Shown piece after piece: positions 1 to 11,369 of a DNA stretch of 64,000 bases. A program made the translations under genes and the position numbers. The stretch is from Warburgia ugandensis (lineage: Eukaryota > Streptophyta > Magnoliopsida > Canellales > Canellaceae). Position 1 is the stretch's first letter, and the number at the start of each line of letters is the position of its first letter. The DNA is taken from contig CP141126.1 in the NCBI GenBank assembly GCA_035236585.1, positions 6,151,001 to 6,215,000 on the forward strand. The letters run 5' to 3'. The notes beneath the pieces were generated by a model. The model saw only the letters and a list, made by a program, of their open reading frames with translations, had not been told where the DNA came from and did not search any database.

Positions 1-171
1 AAGGAAAATACTGATTTCTGTCACTCCATCCCTAGACATCCTGGGTGATTTGTTAAATCCATGAACCAGCAGGATGTGAATCATAATACAAGGCAGAATT
101 TTCAGAAAAGAGAAACCTTAAGAGATCTAAGTCAAATGGGTCTCCTGAAATATCTGAAGAAGATACCATAA

Positions 172-238
172 ACTATAGATTGTTTCTTTCTGAAATCCCT
201 GCACGACTATAGATTGGTTTCTTTCTCAAAACCCTGCA
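172..238. repeat. Two-copy tandem duplication, about 34 bp
   Basis: Copies at 172-203 and 206-238 share the frame ACTATAGATT-(G)-TTTCTTTCT and end in CCCTGCA. They differ by a few bases. Confidence 0.8.
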
Positions 239-611
239 AGATCCCATTTCATACTTTGGTATGAATTTGAAAAATTATGGACATTAGGATAAGAAGCTAT
301 GCAAGTCAAACATTTTCCTTACTAGGCATCTGTGAGCCATTTATTAAATCAAGACTAAAAACATTTGAAAGTACATTTGCCTCAGTATTTTACTTCAATC
401 CTCTAGGCCCCGAACAGGGCATTCAGATTCCCTAGTAGAAAATCCAGAAGTGAGAAAATATTGACTTGCTACTAAGCATGACTGAAAACTCATTCTACTG
501 TCAGTAGGTCGGCGTTTATAAAGGGCCTTAGTTTTGATCCATTCCATTATGTCACTAGATGACTTATGATGAAAACAAGTGACCAGAAATACCACCCTGG
601 CAGATGAACTA

Positions 612-713
612 AAAAGGGCAAAGGGGGCAGCCTCAGTGCAAGAAGCTCCTGCATATGTAGGGTCTGGGGAAGGGGTGGACCACAAGGGTCAATAGTACGC
701 AGCCTTACCCTAT
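612..713 (-). mobile_element. Au-type SINE, 5'-truncated
   Basis: On the minus strand this carries the Au SINE body: GGTAAGGCTGCGTAC, then a CCCTTGTGG / CCCCTTCCCC segment, GCATATGCAGGAGC-like, and a terminal GGCTGCC followed by T-rich sequence. The tRNA-derived head is missing. An 11-bp perfect direct repeat CAGATGAACTA flanks it (601-611 and 714-724), so it is an independent retroposition event. Confidence 0.85.
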
Positions 714-985
714 CAGATGAACTAATAATCATTAAACATATAGAGGAGAAGACACGCCCTTACTATGGATATGGAAAGAAAGAAAATTGAAAATCAATAG
801 AAAAACATGAACATAAATATTTATCATTGAGACAAGGAAAAAGGCAAGAAAAGATCCCACAGCATGAAATGGTCAGGAAACTAAGAGAACATCCTAGTTT
901 CTTTCTTTAAACATTTTTCTCAAGAAAAGGAGTAACAAGCATTTGTTAGGGGAATTGCAAGTCTAAAATAAATTCAGAGAAACTT

Positions 986-1101
986 GAAGGCGTGAAAACA
1001 GCCTCTTGCAAAATGCAAGGTAAGGTACCATTGACCCTTCTTGTCCACCCCTTCCCCGGACCCTGCATATGCAGGAGTTTTGTGCACTGGGGCTGCCCTT
1101 T
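986..1101 (+). mobile_element. Au-type SINE, partial
   Basis: The sequence runs from CGTGAAAACAGCCTCTTGC through the CCCCTTCCCCGGACCC core to GCACTGGGGCTGCCCTTT, the Au SINE 3' part. The A and B boxes of the tRNA head are not recognisable. No clear target duplication is seen. Confidence 0.8.
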
Positions 1102-1856
1102 AAACTCAAAGTCTGTATAGCAAACTTTAACTTAGACATTTTAGCATAAAACACTAAGAAGAGGATGAATTTCATTGTAGTTTCTTAGCTAGGTTCCGCC
1201 CTTGGGTGCAGAACCAAGGATTACAATTCAGGAAATCAAACACATCGTTGAATAGAAAGGAATTGTGAATTTAATGCAATAGGTAGGAGGAGAATTATAA
1301 ACAGCTAAAATTACAAAATAGAAAATGAATAACAGCAATGAATCTATAACACCAACTTCAGAATAATCATGGACAGAAATGCTACTAATGGATGGTACTC
1401 AATCTTCATGACTTGGATAAGGAGACAGGTCCAAAATTAACAAAGGCAATATGGGACCAACAACTGCCAAGCTTATCAAAAAGAGCAGGCATTAACATCA
1501 GATGATTCAGTAGACCTGAAACCACAAATCCATTTTCAGGTCCATGCTCTCTAAAAGCAAGAGTCCAACATTGTCCTCTTGGCTACCAGTGCAGAAGAAG
1601 CAATCCTATAATGCATCAAAAATGTTAACTGAAGATGAAGAATCATGTCTCCAAACCCTAACTTTGTCAGTGTCATCATTAACACTGGAGATTGTTCTTA
1701 ATGGCAGTCTCAGCTGACAAACCAGTGTACTACTCATTTACTTCTTACATGATGAGACCATGATGCAGACTTAAGCCACACAAATCTTAACATACTAATA
1801 CTACTTCTAAATAAACCCACAAAAGATTATGTACAGATCATAGTGTTGACTGAAGC

Positions 1857-1997
1857 AAAAAGGGTAGTCCGGTGCACGAAGCTCCCTAGAGTCTGAGGAA
1901 GGGGCAGACCACAAAGGGTCTGTAGTGCACAGCCATACCTTGCATTTTTGCCAGAGGCTATTTCTATGCCTAGAACCCTTGACCCCGGGTCACGCAA
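1857..1997 (-). mobile_element. Au-type SINE
   Basis: Read on the minus strand it has a B-box-like GACCCGGGGTCAAGGGTTC region, CAAAAATGCAAGGTATGGCTG, the CTGCCCCTTCC core and the GTGCACCGGACTACCC end followed by T residues. Diverged but complete from the B box on. Confidence 0.8.
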
Positions 1998-2423
1998 CGA
2001 CATAAGAGATATATTCCTTTTTGAAGATGCTTGCATAACATAAAACAGTAGCTCATGTTTATCTAAAAAACTATTGAAAACTCTCAGATCCTGAAAACAT
2101 TAAAAATAGATATAGAGTGGTCTAACTCGTAAGAGCAAGAAATAGAACAGCATGAATCCACATCAAAAGCAAGAATATGCCAATATATGTTTGAACTATT
2201 TGAACTATGCAGCCAAAAAAAAAAAAAAAACTCGGTTAACATGCAGCTTTTGGCAAAAGCTCCTCAGACTTCAGTGACAGAAGCCCCTTAAACTTCGAGA
2301 CAGAAAGCAAAAACCTTCTTATTCTGCTTTTCTCTTGAGATAAATGTAAAAAATTGTTGAAAGACGAAGTGCATCTCTCAGTCTAAAAGGAAACACTATT
2401 AATAGTAGGCATCACCAGTCAAC

Positions 2424-2575
2424 GGTCAAAGTTACCTTGAGGTCACGGGTTCAAGGCGTGGAATCAGCCTCTTGCAAAAATGCAAGGTCAGGCTGCCTAC
2501 TTTAGGCCATTGTGGCCCGCCCCTTCCCTGGACCCCACATAGGAGGGAGCTTCGTGCACTGGGGCTGCCCTTTTT
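2424..2575 (+). mobile_element. Au-type SINE with perfect target duplication
   Basis: It contains the B box GGTCACGGGTTCAAGG, the CTCTTGCAAAAATGCAAGGT block and the GTGCACTGGGGCTGCCC end with a T tail. A perfect 13-bp duplication ATCACCAGTCAAC lies at 2411-2423 and 2576-2588. The A-box end is missing, so the copy is slightly 5'-truncated. Confidence 0.9.
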
Positions 2576-3963
2576 ATCACCAGTCAACACATATCAATAA
2601 CACACAGAATCAGCATTATAACTTTAGCTATTTTATCTAGCAAAAGATTTACTTCCTATAAATATATGAGATTCTTCTAATGAAAAATAAGGAAAGCAGA
2701 AAGCCGGACGTGAACCACACCGCGGAAGGGCATGGCATTTATTACCTCAAATAAGACCCTTGTTTTATGGTTTACAAGGTCGGCCATGCAACTAAAAGAC
2801 CCAGCAGATCAACTTTACCATCAGTATTTGGGTTATGGCCAAGAACAGTGCAAGACTGAAGATCCTCACCAGGTGCCTGATACAAGCCACAAGCTCTTTT
2901 AAAATGCTAGCACATGGTTGCAAGTGTTTCATACTTAGGGTGTCACCATTTAGAGTCCATGGTTCAATCTTATTCTTCTAGGCAACAAAATAGCCTATTT
3001 GATTCTGTTACCTCTCAGACATCTCAAACTAGACATATCAAGTTAACTGAAGATGTCAAAGCACTCATACACTGGATCAGATTGGTTTGCAACCCGTTCA
3101 ACATTGAAACTGGCCAACAAGCAACATCATACAGGACTTTCTAGCTCTGTCTTGTCAGGCTTAAATGTTTTCTTTAGGATAAGACTGGTACTAAGAGAGA
3201 GGAAGAAAATACAAAAGTGGTATCTTCTAGTTCAAGCTGCAACAAACAAAACAGTTAAAATAAAAGTAAGTGACCAACAAGAACCACATAACTTTCCCAA
3301 CTACACCCTCTTAATAAGATGATTAGCCATAAAATTGGCTAATCAAAGACATCAGGAAAGGACATACTGGAACCATAGCTTGTTCTCCATAATATTAGCA
3401 AAATGCCATGGATTAATCACTAATAAAGCAACCAACTAATTGGATTACAAGACTAATCAGAAAAAATTAGGTAGAAGCAGCTGCTGTGTCTTAAACTATG
3501 AACCTCAGCTTCATTCAAGTCCACAACAAAATTGGACCAAGAACTCAAGTACCATAGAAGTGAGATTATCATGAAGAGGGCCATCTACCCTGGCAGGGAC
3601 CAGTTTACTAATGCTAGTGCCCTCAAAGATTAATCCGCCTAGATGTTGAAGGTGACCAAAATGCCAAAATCAGAAGTGTATCTCACAAGTTAATAGGAGT
3701 CTTCTTCCACATGTGCAGAAAACCAGACTGCTTCCCCTACTTTGAGAATCATACAGCAGAATTGAGATCTGATATACAGGGCCTCAGTCATTATGAAACT
3801 CCCACAAAACCATTAACCTCTAACTACCATAGGGTAAGTGGAGCATGCCTCCTCCAATGAACCAGGTCTGTCTTCAACTATAAACCATTTCTACACAGGA
3901 CATGCTGCTAAATCTTACTACCATTGGTAACAAATACTTTTATTATGTAATGTTCCTCACTTA

Positions 3964-4145
3964 GAAGGGGATCCTTGGCGCAATGGTTGAGTTGTCACCA
4001 TGTGCCATGGAGGTCATGTGTTCGAGGTGTAGAAACAACTTCTTGCAAAATTCAAGATAAGGCTGCATACAGTAGACCCTTTGTGGTCCACCCCTTCCCA
4101 GCCCCCCAATAAGCAGGAGCTTTGTGCATTGGACTGTCCTTTTTT
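3964..4145 (+). mobile_element. Full-length Au SINE
   Basis: This is the most complete copy. It has an RNA polymerase III A box (TTGGCGCAATGGTTGAG), a B box around GGTCATGTGTTCGAGG, the TTCTTGCAAAATTCAAG block, and a GTGCATTGGACTGTCC end with a T tail. The flanking duplication is AATGTTCCT-C/G-ACTTA at 3949-3963 and 4146-4160, 15 bases with one mismatch, so it is not very recent. Confidence 0.9.
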
Positions 4146-4160
4146 AATGTTCCTGACTTA

Positions 4161-5026
4161 CTAGCAGTTCAAACAGAACTATATAGCTTTGTTATGTATT
4201 CCTACATAAGATCTGCTTCTTTCTTCACAATATATCTTCCCTATTCATGCATTTATATACGTTTGACGTTTCTTACAAGCCAAAGGTAGAATGGTCCAAA
4301 AGGTTCTCCACTTGGCCTTTTGCAGGTCGACTACGTCTCCATGCTTATAAATTCTACAGAAAATACACCCTGACAAAGATGAAGCCCATCGAAGAAAATA
4401 AAACCCGATGAAAATAACAGTTAGAGATCATTCTGGTGAAAGGTCTACATTCGGCCATTTGCATCAAACATCCAATCAGAAACAAATGTCAATCCAATAA
4501 AAAACCATTAAATGCCCTCAGGATCAGGAATCATTGAAATGGCCACCATTCTGCCAACAAGAATGAACCCAACAACAAAGACGCAAAAAGTACGACCCAA
4601 CACAGACCACATACCAGTGATTGACCAACTATTTAAGATCAAGCTACAAGATTCGGTCCTCAAAAGTTTTCCTAAAAGTCCAAAAGAAATGCTAACAAAG
4701 GCTAACTAGCATGAGATTTCCTGCACCGGTAAAATAAGACGGGAAGCATTTTCTTGCTTTGGATCAGCAAGAGAAAAAGCAACTATATCCAACACACCTC
4801 GAACACAATGCATATCCCAAAACAAACTGCAAGCGAAAATCCACATCCATCTCTCCGAAAATCAACAAATTAGCATGCTCGGTGGATAAAATAACAATCT
4901 TTCTTGTACAGACGCAATTTCCCCAGCAGGAGACAAAAATGCGAATGAAAAATCTCCAAGAACTTTCGGATCTCGAGCAATGCCAACAACAAAGACGATT
5001 CAAAAGAGACAATGTCGACTCACCGA
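4161..5026. other. Possible intron of a minus-strand gene
   Basis: If the exon candidate at 5027 is real, this stretch is its first intron, read right to left: T-rich, with several acceptor-like TGCAG or TTTTAG sites. I could not join a downstream exon in a consistent reading phase. A 66-codon open stretch ends at about 4510 on the minus strand; it is hydrophobic but I do not recognise it. Confidence 0.25.
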
Positions 5027-5200
5027 CATCTGGAGGTGGCAGTTGGAATGCGCAGAATCAACGGCGAACTTGCAACGAATCAAATCGAAGTCGACGGATG
5101 ATGGAGGAACGAAACCCTAGGTTTCTCCGAGAAAATTCTCCAGGAGGAGGAAAGAAAAAAAGAGCGCGATGAGGCGAAATGAAATGCAAGTCCGTAGGGG
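5027..5200 (-). other. Candidate first exon and 5' UTR of an unknown gene
   Basis: On the minus strand a leader-like sequence contains CCTAGGGTTTCG, the telo-box type element common in plant 5' regions. It runs through CCTCCATCATCC to CCACCTCCAGATGTCG, followed at 5023 by GTGAGT, a perfect splice donor. That would give a first exon coding for only Met-Ser. Purely a pattern reading: no protein family is identified, and the rest of the gene was not found between here and the left edge. Confidence 0.3.
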
Positions 5201-5583
5201 TGTGGAGGGGGAATTTAGTTTTACGTAACCACCAACGACCACGTTGGCAACACTCGCAGCGAGAATTTCGCTCCATCTGCGCTTTTGCAATTCTTGTGGT
5301 GCAACTTCATCGACAAAGTCGCTGGCTGATTTGATAGACTTGAACGTCGGGCCCACATTTCTCTACGTTCATGATCGTCCAATGCAGAATATTTTCCACG
5401 TGGACCATCCCTTGTAATCTTTTCTTTTATCCGCAAGGGAAAAGTGTCCGGACTTTCTTCCCTCTTTTGGGTGCAAATATTCTTCGGACCTTTTGATACG
5501 AGGAATTTGTCTCTCATTTTCTTGGAAAATTTATACAGTGTGTCCCACTTTTTTAGAAATGTTACTGAGACGAGGTAACGGTG

Positions 5584-5757
5584 TAGCAGCTCTGGTGCAC
5601 AAAGCCTAGCCTATGCAGAATTCGGGGAAGGGTTGAACTTGAAGGGTCTAAATTACAGTCTTACCTTATATTTTGCAAGAAGCTGTTTCCATGTCTTAAA
5701 CTCGTGACCTCAAGGTCACCCGACGATAACTTTTACCACTGTGCCAAAACTCCCCTT
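5584..5757 (-). mobile_element. Au-type SINE, near full length
   Basis: On the minus strand an A-box-like GTTTTGGCACAGTGG is followed by the B box GGTCACGAGTTTAAGAC, then the tail part with CTTGCAAAATATAAGGTAAGACTG and a GTGCACCAGAGCTGC end. Diverged in the core (GTTCAACCCTTCCCC). Confidence 0.8.
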
Positions 5758-5947
5758 CATTGTATGTCCTTACTTCTGTTCCCAAATTTCATTGATAAAT
5801 GCTATCTAAGTTAATGTTCTAAATTCACTTGGGAAGTCTTCTAATTATGCTTAGCCTTTGGTTGACCTGATCCATTCATTTTGCTTGGCCTTTCTTTTTT
5901 AGAACTTGACAAATTCAGGCTATCTATAAAAATTCATCTGTTATATC

Positions 5948-6221
5948 CTTCTCGCTAGTAGTTTTTTTCAGTTCAAAATCTCATCGGTTATAATTTAAAC
6001 GTGCAAAACAATTTAGTTAAAATTATCCAATGATTATGAAATTTGATTTTCTAGTTGAACTAAGAGAGACCGAACAATACGAACTAGTCGGGTCATTCAA
6101 AGGTGAAGTCAGTTTAAAACATTCATGCTACCTACAAAAACTCATACCCATTAGATCCATCTTGCTACTAGCTTTTTCAGTTCAAAATTCTATCCATCGC
6201 GATTTAAACATGCAAAACAAT
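5948..6221. repeat. Spaced direct duplication, about 65 bp, 210 bp apart
   Basis: Copies at about 5948-6012 and 6159-6221 share GCTA(G/C)TAG(C/T)TTTTTCAG, TTCAAAAT and TTTAAAC(G/A)TGCAAAACAAT. They are diverged by point changes. No gene is visible in or around them. Confidence 0.65.
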
Positions 6222-6501
6222 GTAAGTATTTTTTCAACGATAATGAATGTTGGTTTTTTACTCTAGATGAATGGGTCTAGTCTCTCAACGTTATTTGTCT
6301 GCAAGACTTCTTTGTACAACGGGTGAGAATTCTTTTTATTCACAAATAAGATCCATTATTTCATATCCATCATTTGAGTCTCCAACAATTATTCCAATAA
6401 TTACATATCCGATTTGACCTATGGAAAAGAAGCACGGGGCGATGCACGCACACTCATACATATCTTGAGCTGATTTGCACTTAAATGAAACAATGGTGGG
6501 C

Positions 6502-6520
6502 TATATATATATATATATAT
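6502..6520. repeat. (TA)n microsatellite
   Basis: About nine to ten uninterrupted TA units. Confidence 0.95.
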
Positions 6521-6941
6521 GCAATAACTCCAATTTTTATGAATATATCTGAATTATTAAAAGTGAGAAACTAAAATTTTGAAAACAAAACTAAAAATTA
6601 AAGTTTCAAGAAAATTTATTTTTATAGAAATGGAATCAAGAGTTAAGATATGAATATTTAGAATGTACTTAAAAATCGAGTCCAAAACTATAAGTAGGCT
6701 AAATTTCAAGTTTAGATAAAAATTTCATATATTTTTTTAATTTTTGAATTAAAAGGGAAAAATGATAATTTTACTTTTTAGTGAGGCTCACAAAAGTTAG
6801 GTAAGAACCTAGGTCAGCAATGATGCAAGTTATGCATCAGCTAACACTCAACTGCAAGTAGAGGCAATGGAATTTCCACTCCCTATTTTAATAAAATTTG
6901 GTGGAATTTATAATAAAATATTTAAAAATTCCAAAAATGCC

Positions 6942-7080
6942 TATAAATAGGGCAAAAATTTTCCTAAAAATTTTCTACGAAATGCCCTAACTCTCCTTCT
7001 GAGCCCAGTCTCTCTCTCCTCCTCTTTCTCTATCTTTTTTCCTCTTTTTCTCTCATTTTCTCTCATTTTCTCTCTCCTCA
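6942..7080 (+). promoter_or_regulatory. Possible TATA promoter and CT-rich leader
   Basis: TATAAATA at 6942-6949 is followed 60-130 bases on by a long CT-rich tract (7007-7080), a layout typical of plant promoters and of retrotransposon LTRs. No protein-coding gene follows, so an LTR promoter is the likelier reading. Confidence 0.35.
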
Positions 7081-10045
7081 CTGAAGCGCTTTCACAAAAG
7101 TGCTACAATGGAATATTCTCCCAAATCCATCGAGAGCTTCCACGGAAGCGTAGTCCCCAACTAGTAAGGTTTCTACCTAAAAATGCTAAATTGAATTAGA
7201 AATGGCAACTGAGTCATCAGATGAATGATCCCAATTGTTATTCCTCTCTGAAACGCTTTTATATTCATTTACGCTATATTTATTATAAGATACACAAGTG
7301 AAATCACAAGAAAAGGTGCACTGTATATCACCACTGGCACTGTTATCTTCTCTGGCATGGATTTCTGTTTTTTGGCATGTTTTCTTCTCTGGACGTTTCT
7401 AGGTAGGCCATCTCCCTCCCCTCTTCATTTTTTGGCAGTTTTACAAGTGATTAAGCCACCAAACTAGTTTTTTCGACAATGTTTTCCTGTAAAACCAGTA
7501 CCAATAAACCAAGCCTGGAAACCCATTAGGGACGACTCAGATGGGAAATCTGATCCGCCCAATCAATTTAGGAGGTCCAAAAACCTTAAGAAAAGTGATC
7601 ATAGTAAGTTTTCTATTTCATCTGAACCATTGATCTAAAGAAAGATGATCTGACAATCCATAATCAATCTGAACAATTTAAACTGTCTGAAAATTTATAA
7701 TTATAATTCTGAAGCCAATACAACTTCAAATTGAGATATGAAAGATTTGTTGGATTTGTATTTATGAGTAAAATATATTGAACTTATAAAATTTAGGATT
7801 TTAGTACTGTTTATGTTGATACATAGCAAAAAATCATGCTAATAAGGTTGGAACATATTAAAAATGATCTTAAAAGGTTGATCAAATTCATTAGGTGGAT
7901 TTATAACATCCCAACAGCTCAGAAAAACCTATTACAATAAAAAAAAAAAGGGATATCTGGATCAAATATTAAAACAGAAACAAATCGGATCAATTTAGAC
8001 CATTGAAATTGATTTGAAAATTTAAAATTTCAATTCAGATCTCAATTTAACTCTAAATTGAGATTAGAATGAACCATTGAATTCCTGTTGATGAGTAGAA
8101 TCTACTGATCCCATAAAAATAAAGATTTAAGTATTGTATTTTTCTATTAATTGAAACATCTATTACTAATCTCCTTGATTAATGAGATCAAAGATGATCA
8201 GACTTTACGAATGAGATATATTAATGATCTAGTGATGAGATTACATGAAAGTGTAGGTCAGATGTCACAAAAATGTGAAAAATTAAAATCTGAATCGTTA
8301 ATGGGATGAAAACCCTCGATCTAAAGAATGGAAATTAGATCTGATCGCTAGATCGCGATGAAAATTTGTGATATACTTAATTATCATCTAAATTATTAAT
8401 TTGTAGTTGAATTATCTCTGATTTAATAGTATATTTACTTTATCATATTTATTTTTATGATTTAATGTTCATGTTAAGTAAATATGATAAAATAACATCA
8501 AATATATAATTATTTGATTTGTCAAAATCTAGATTTACTATCATGAACATTTACAACATATGGATGACATGAAATCAATCTAGTAAGGGCTATTATAATT
8601 ATTAAAAGATAAGGAATGAAATTTATCACCATTTCCTTAGCTCAATTAGGAGAATAATAAACGTCCATGAATGACATTATCTATGTTGATGGACATAAGT
8701 TAAAATCAAGTAGAAAAAAGACTTGGGGTAAAAGAGTTCATAGGAACCTTGTAGAAGGTTAATCTAGTGCCACTCCAGTAGACTCTGAACATTGTGATTA
8801 TGGGGGATATACAAGATCTAAGTGATCTTCCTTCGCCTTTCGTTGATATTTATTGAGGTCTAAATGCCTTCTTATATGAGGATTATATTAACTACTTTTT
8901 AAGCTGCCTTTAACTGGTAAGGATTATTCAAATATGAAATAAGGAGGAGCAGACTAGAATTAGGAAGAAATAAATCACTTCAACGAGTTAAACACTAGCT
9001 AGTTGAGCATTAATAATAAGAATGTAAAAGATTAGAAAATTATTAAATCAAACTAAACTTTAAATAAGATAATTATGATAAAACAAAATCAATTATGAGA
9101 TCTTGAATGATCAAGAATAATAAAAGAAAGAATTGTAAATTTAGATTAACTTCTTTAATTAGAATATAAAAGAAAGAATTATAATTTTAAATTAAGTGCT
9201 TGAATTAGAATATATATTAAGTTCTTGAATTATAATATAGATTATAGACCAAATGTAGATCAATATGTAGATAATCTAAACCATTGATCAATATGATTCA
9301 AGGAAAAGAGATTACACTATTATTTCAATGGATGATCAAAAGATCAATCTTAGATCGAAATGAGATCAATATAAACTAGAAGATAGAGTATCTAAACCCT
9401 TGATCTTGATCAACAACTATGAACTGTTGATGTATCAAAAAGATCAAAGAAATCTATAAAAATCAAAATCAATGAGATGTATACGAAGAATTAGTATTAG
9501 AAATTACGTAGATCTAACAAATCAAAAGTTAATCTAACCATCAGATTTATAGATCAATAGTTAGAAACACTATCTGAAAGTGATAGATTAGTTTAAATGA
9601 AAGAATACAAGGAAATCTAGATCCTTAATATTAATCAAGGGACAAGAATGAAATTATCAGACAAATCTTGAAAGAGGATAGATATGATCAAAGAAAGATA
9701 AATACAAGATTATTTAAAATTATGATAGATAATGATGGCATATATGAATTGATAGATTTCATGCATTGATCAAGATTGTGATAGATCATAAGGAGTGAAA
9801 TTACCATATTTAAGGCAGGTGAAACCTTAAGGATGCATTTCTTTAATTTGCAAGATCGATGTGATAAACATGATCTTATGAAATTAGTTATCAATTAGAA
9901 TGTGCATAGAATTGTCCAATTTAATTATTAAATGTTTAGTGACTTAATGAGAATGATATCATGCTTACAATTATGTGATTACTATTTGATGAGTATATGT
10001 TAGAATTAAATTGTCTAATTAGGTTAAATACATGATTAAGACTTA

Positions 10046-10325
10046 GGTACCACTTATATGAATAGTTATCCCTACACTTAGATATGAAATTACATCATTG
10101 GCATATGAATACCAAAATTAAGGGAAATGGGTATCATTTATATTAAATAATTATCTCTAAACTTAATATGAGAAGACTAAATTTAATGAACATGGGTATT
10201 ATTTACATTAAATAACTATCCCTAAACTTAATCAATGGACATGGGTATCATTTATATTAACTGATTATCCCAAAACTTAGATAAGAAATAATATCCTTGG
10301 TAGATGAATACCAAAATATGAGGAT
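10046..10325. repeat. Imperfect tandem repeat, about 3-4 units
   Basis: Units begin near 10046, 10129, 10193 and 10238. They share GGTAT(C/T)A(T/C)TTA(T/C)AT followed by a TTATCCCTAAACTTA-like block. The first and last units also share TGAATACCAAAAT. Spacing varies (45-85 bases). Confidence 0.65.
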
Positions 10326-11364
10326 GGTGGGATTAAATTTTATAAATAGACAAATCGTCTGCTAATATTACTATTAATTTTCATACAGGCATGGAAGCCT
10401 GTGGATTTTGTTTTTGACAGGCATAAGGCCTGGAATACTATGCTAAGAGAGTTGTGGGGTTTGGTTACCTGTACTCTAAAATGATGATGATATGGATACT
10501 GTGCCCAAAGAAGGCAAAATGTCGGGTAAGCAATTATGGACATGGATATTGTATATTCCACACTCGATTTTGGTAGATTACTTGGTAGTTATCCCAGTAC
10601 ACTATTATGGGTTGAATTGCAACATAGTAGTCCTTTGTATATTTTTGCATTATGGTGCATAGCATGGTGAGATATCTTATGATATAGCATAATGAAATGC
10701 CTGGTAAATACTCATTACCAAAATTTCTCACGAAGGGATATTTTCTAGCAGAGGCTGGATGATTATTCAACCTAGTATAGTCTAGGTATGAATATTATGG
10801 TATTGTTATTGAAGATATTAACTATTTTTCACAGTTTTAACCAACATTTACATATATATGATATGAGTATTAGTTGTTGGAGAATATTCATAGAAGATCT
10901 TACATGAGAAATTACATGATAGAGTTATCATATATAGTATGGTTCATGGAAATTGAATTATTTGATTCATATGAAATATGATGGATATGAATATTGGATT
11001 TGTGAAAGATTTATTAAATTATATATTATGTTGTAAATTTCATATGCTGCTTAAATCTTCTACCAAGCATAACTTGCTAAGATATTGTAAATGTTTGAAT
11101 GTTTACAATATCTCAGATACAGATAAAAATGAGTGGATGGATATGACTAGGGAATATAACAATCATACTATTGATCAAGGTTATGTACGATTATGGAAAA
11201 TTAATATTATAATTTGGATTTGTGTACTTTGGACATCACATGTAATAAAGGGGTTGTATATGTGAACCATTGGACCAATTATGTTGTTTTCAATTGTTGA
11301 TGTTTTCTACAAGTGCACAGGCTATTATAGTATAGCATATGTAAATATAGGTCGACCACATAGG

Positions 11365-11369
11365 GATGC
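11365..11369. repeat. Target-site duplication GATGC, left copy
   Basis: GATGC immediately precedes the TGTAATATCC start of the left LTR; the identical pentamer follows the right LTR at 24856-24860. A 5-bp duplication is the expected size for this class of integrase. Confidence 0.9.

Larger units (their letters stand above)
1..3948. other. Non-coding spacer with SINEs
   Basis: Apart from the SINEs listed separately I see no exon chain with splice borders and no conserved protein motif on either strand. There is a poly-A run near 2215-2231. Open frames here are short and have no recognisable domain; the one at 2914-3144 on the plus strand lacks any feature that would make it a gene. Confidence 0.5.
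6521..11364. other. AT-rich gene-free stretch, probably old retroelement DNA
   Basis: No coding motif is visible. Two diverged blocks (about 7660-7870 and 7990-8165) repeat the order CTGAAAATTTA, AATTGAGAT, ATTTATGAGTA-like and ATTTAAGTATTGT, as duplicated LTR or leader DNA would. Around 10380-10560 there is a phrase resembling the middle of the chromovirus LTR at 13200 (GGATATT..ATTCCACACT). Element A is inserted at the right end. That this is the LTR or leader of an older large retrotransposon is inference. Confidence 0.4.

Noticed and set aside
2914..3322. Two overlapping plus-strand frames as a possible gene
   Set aside because: No motif, no upstream promoter or splice context, and two frames overlap with equal openness.
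3964..4020. tRNA gene
   Set aside because: The A- and B-box sequences belong to the SINE head. The sequence cannot fold into an intact cloverleaf, and the SINE body follows directly.
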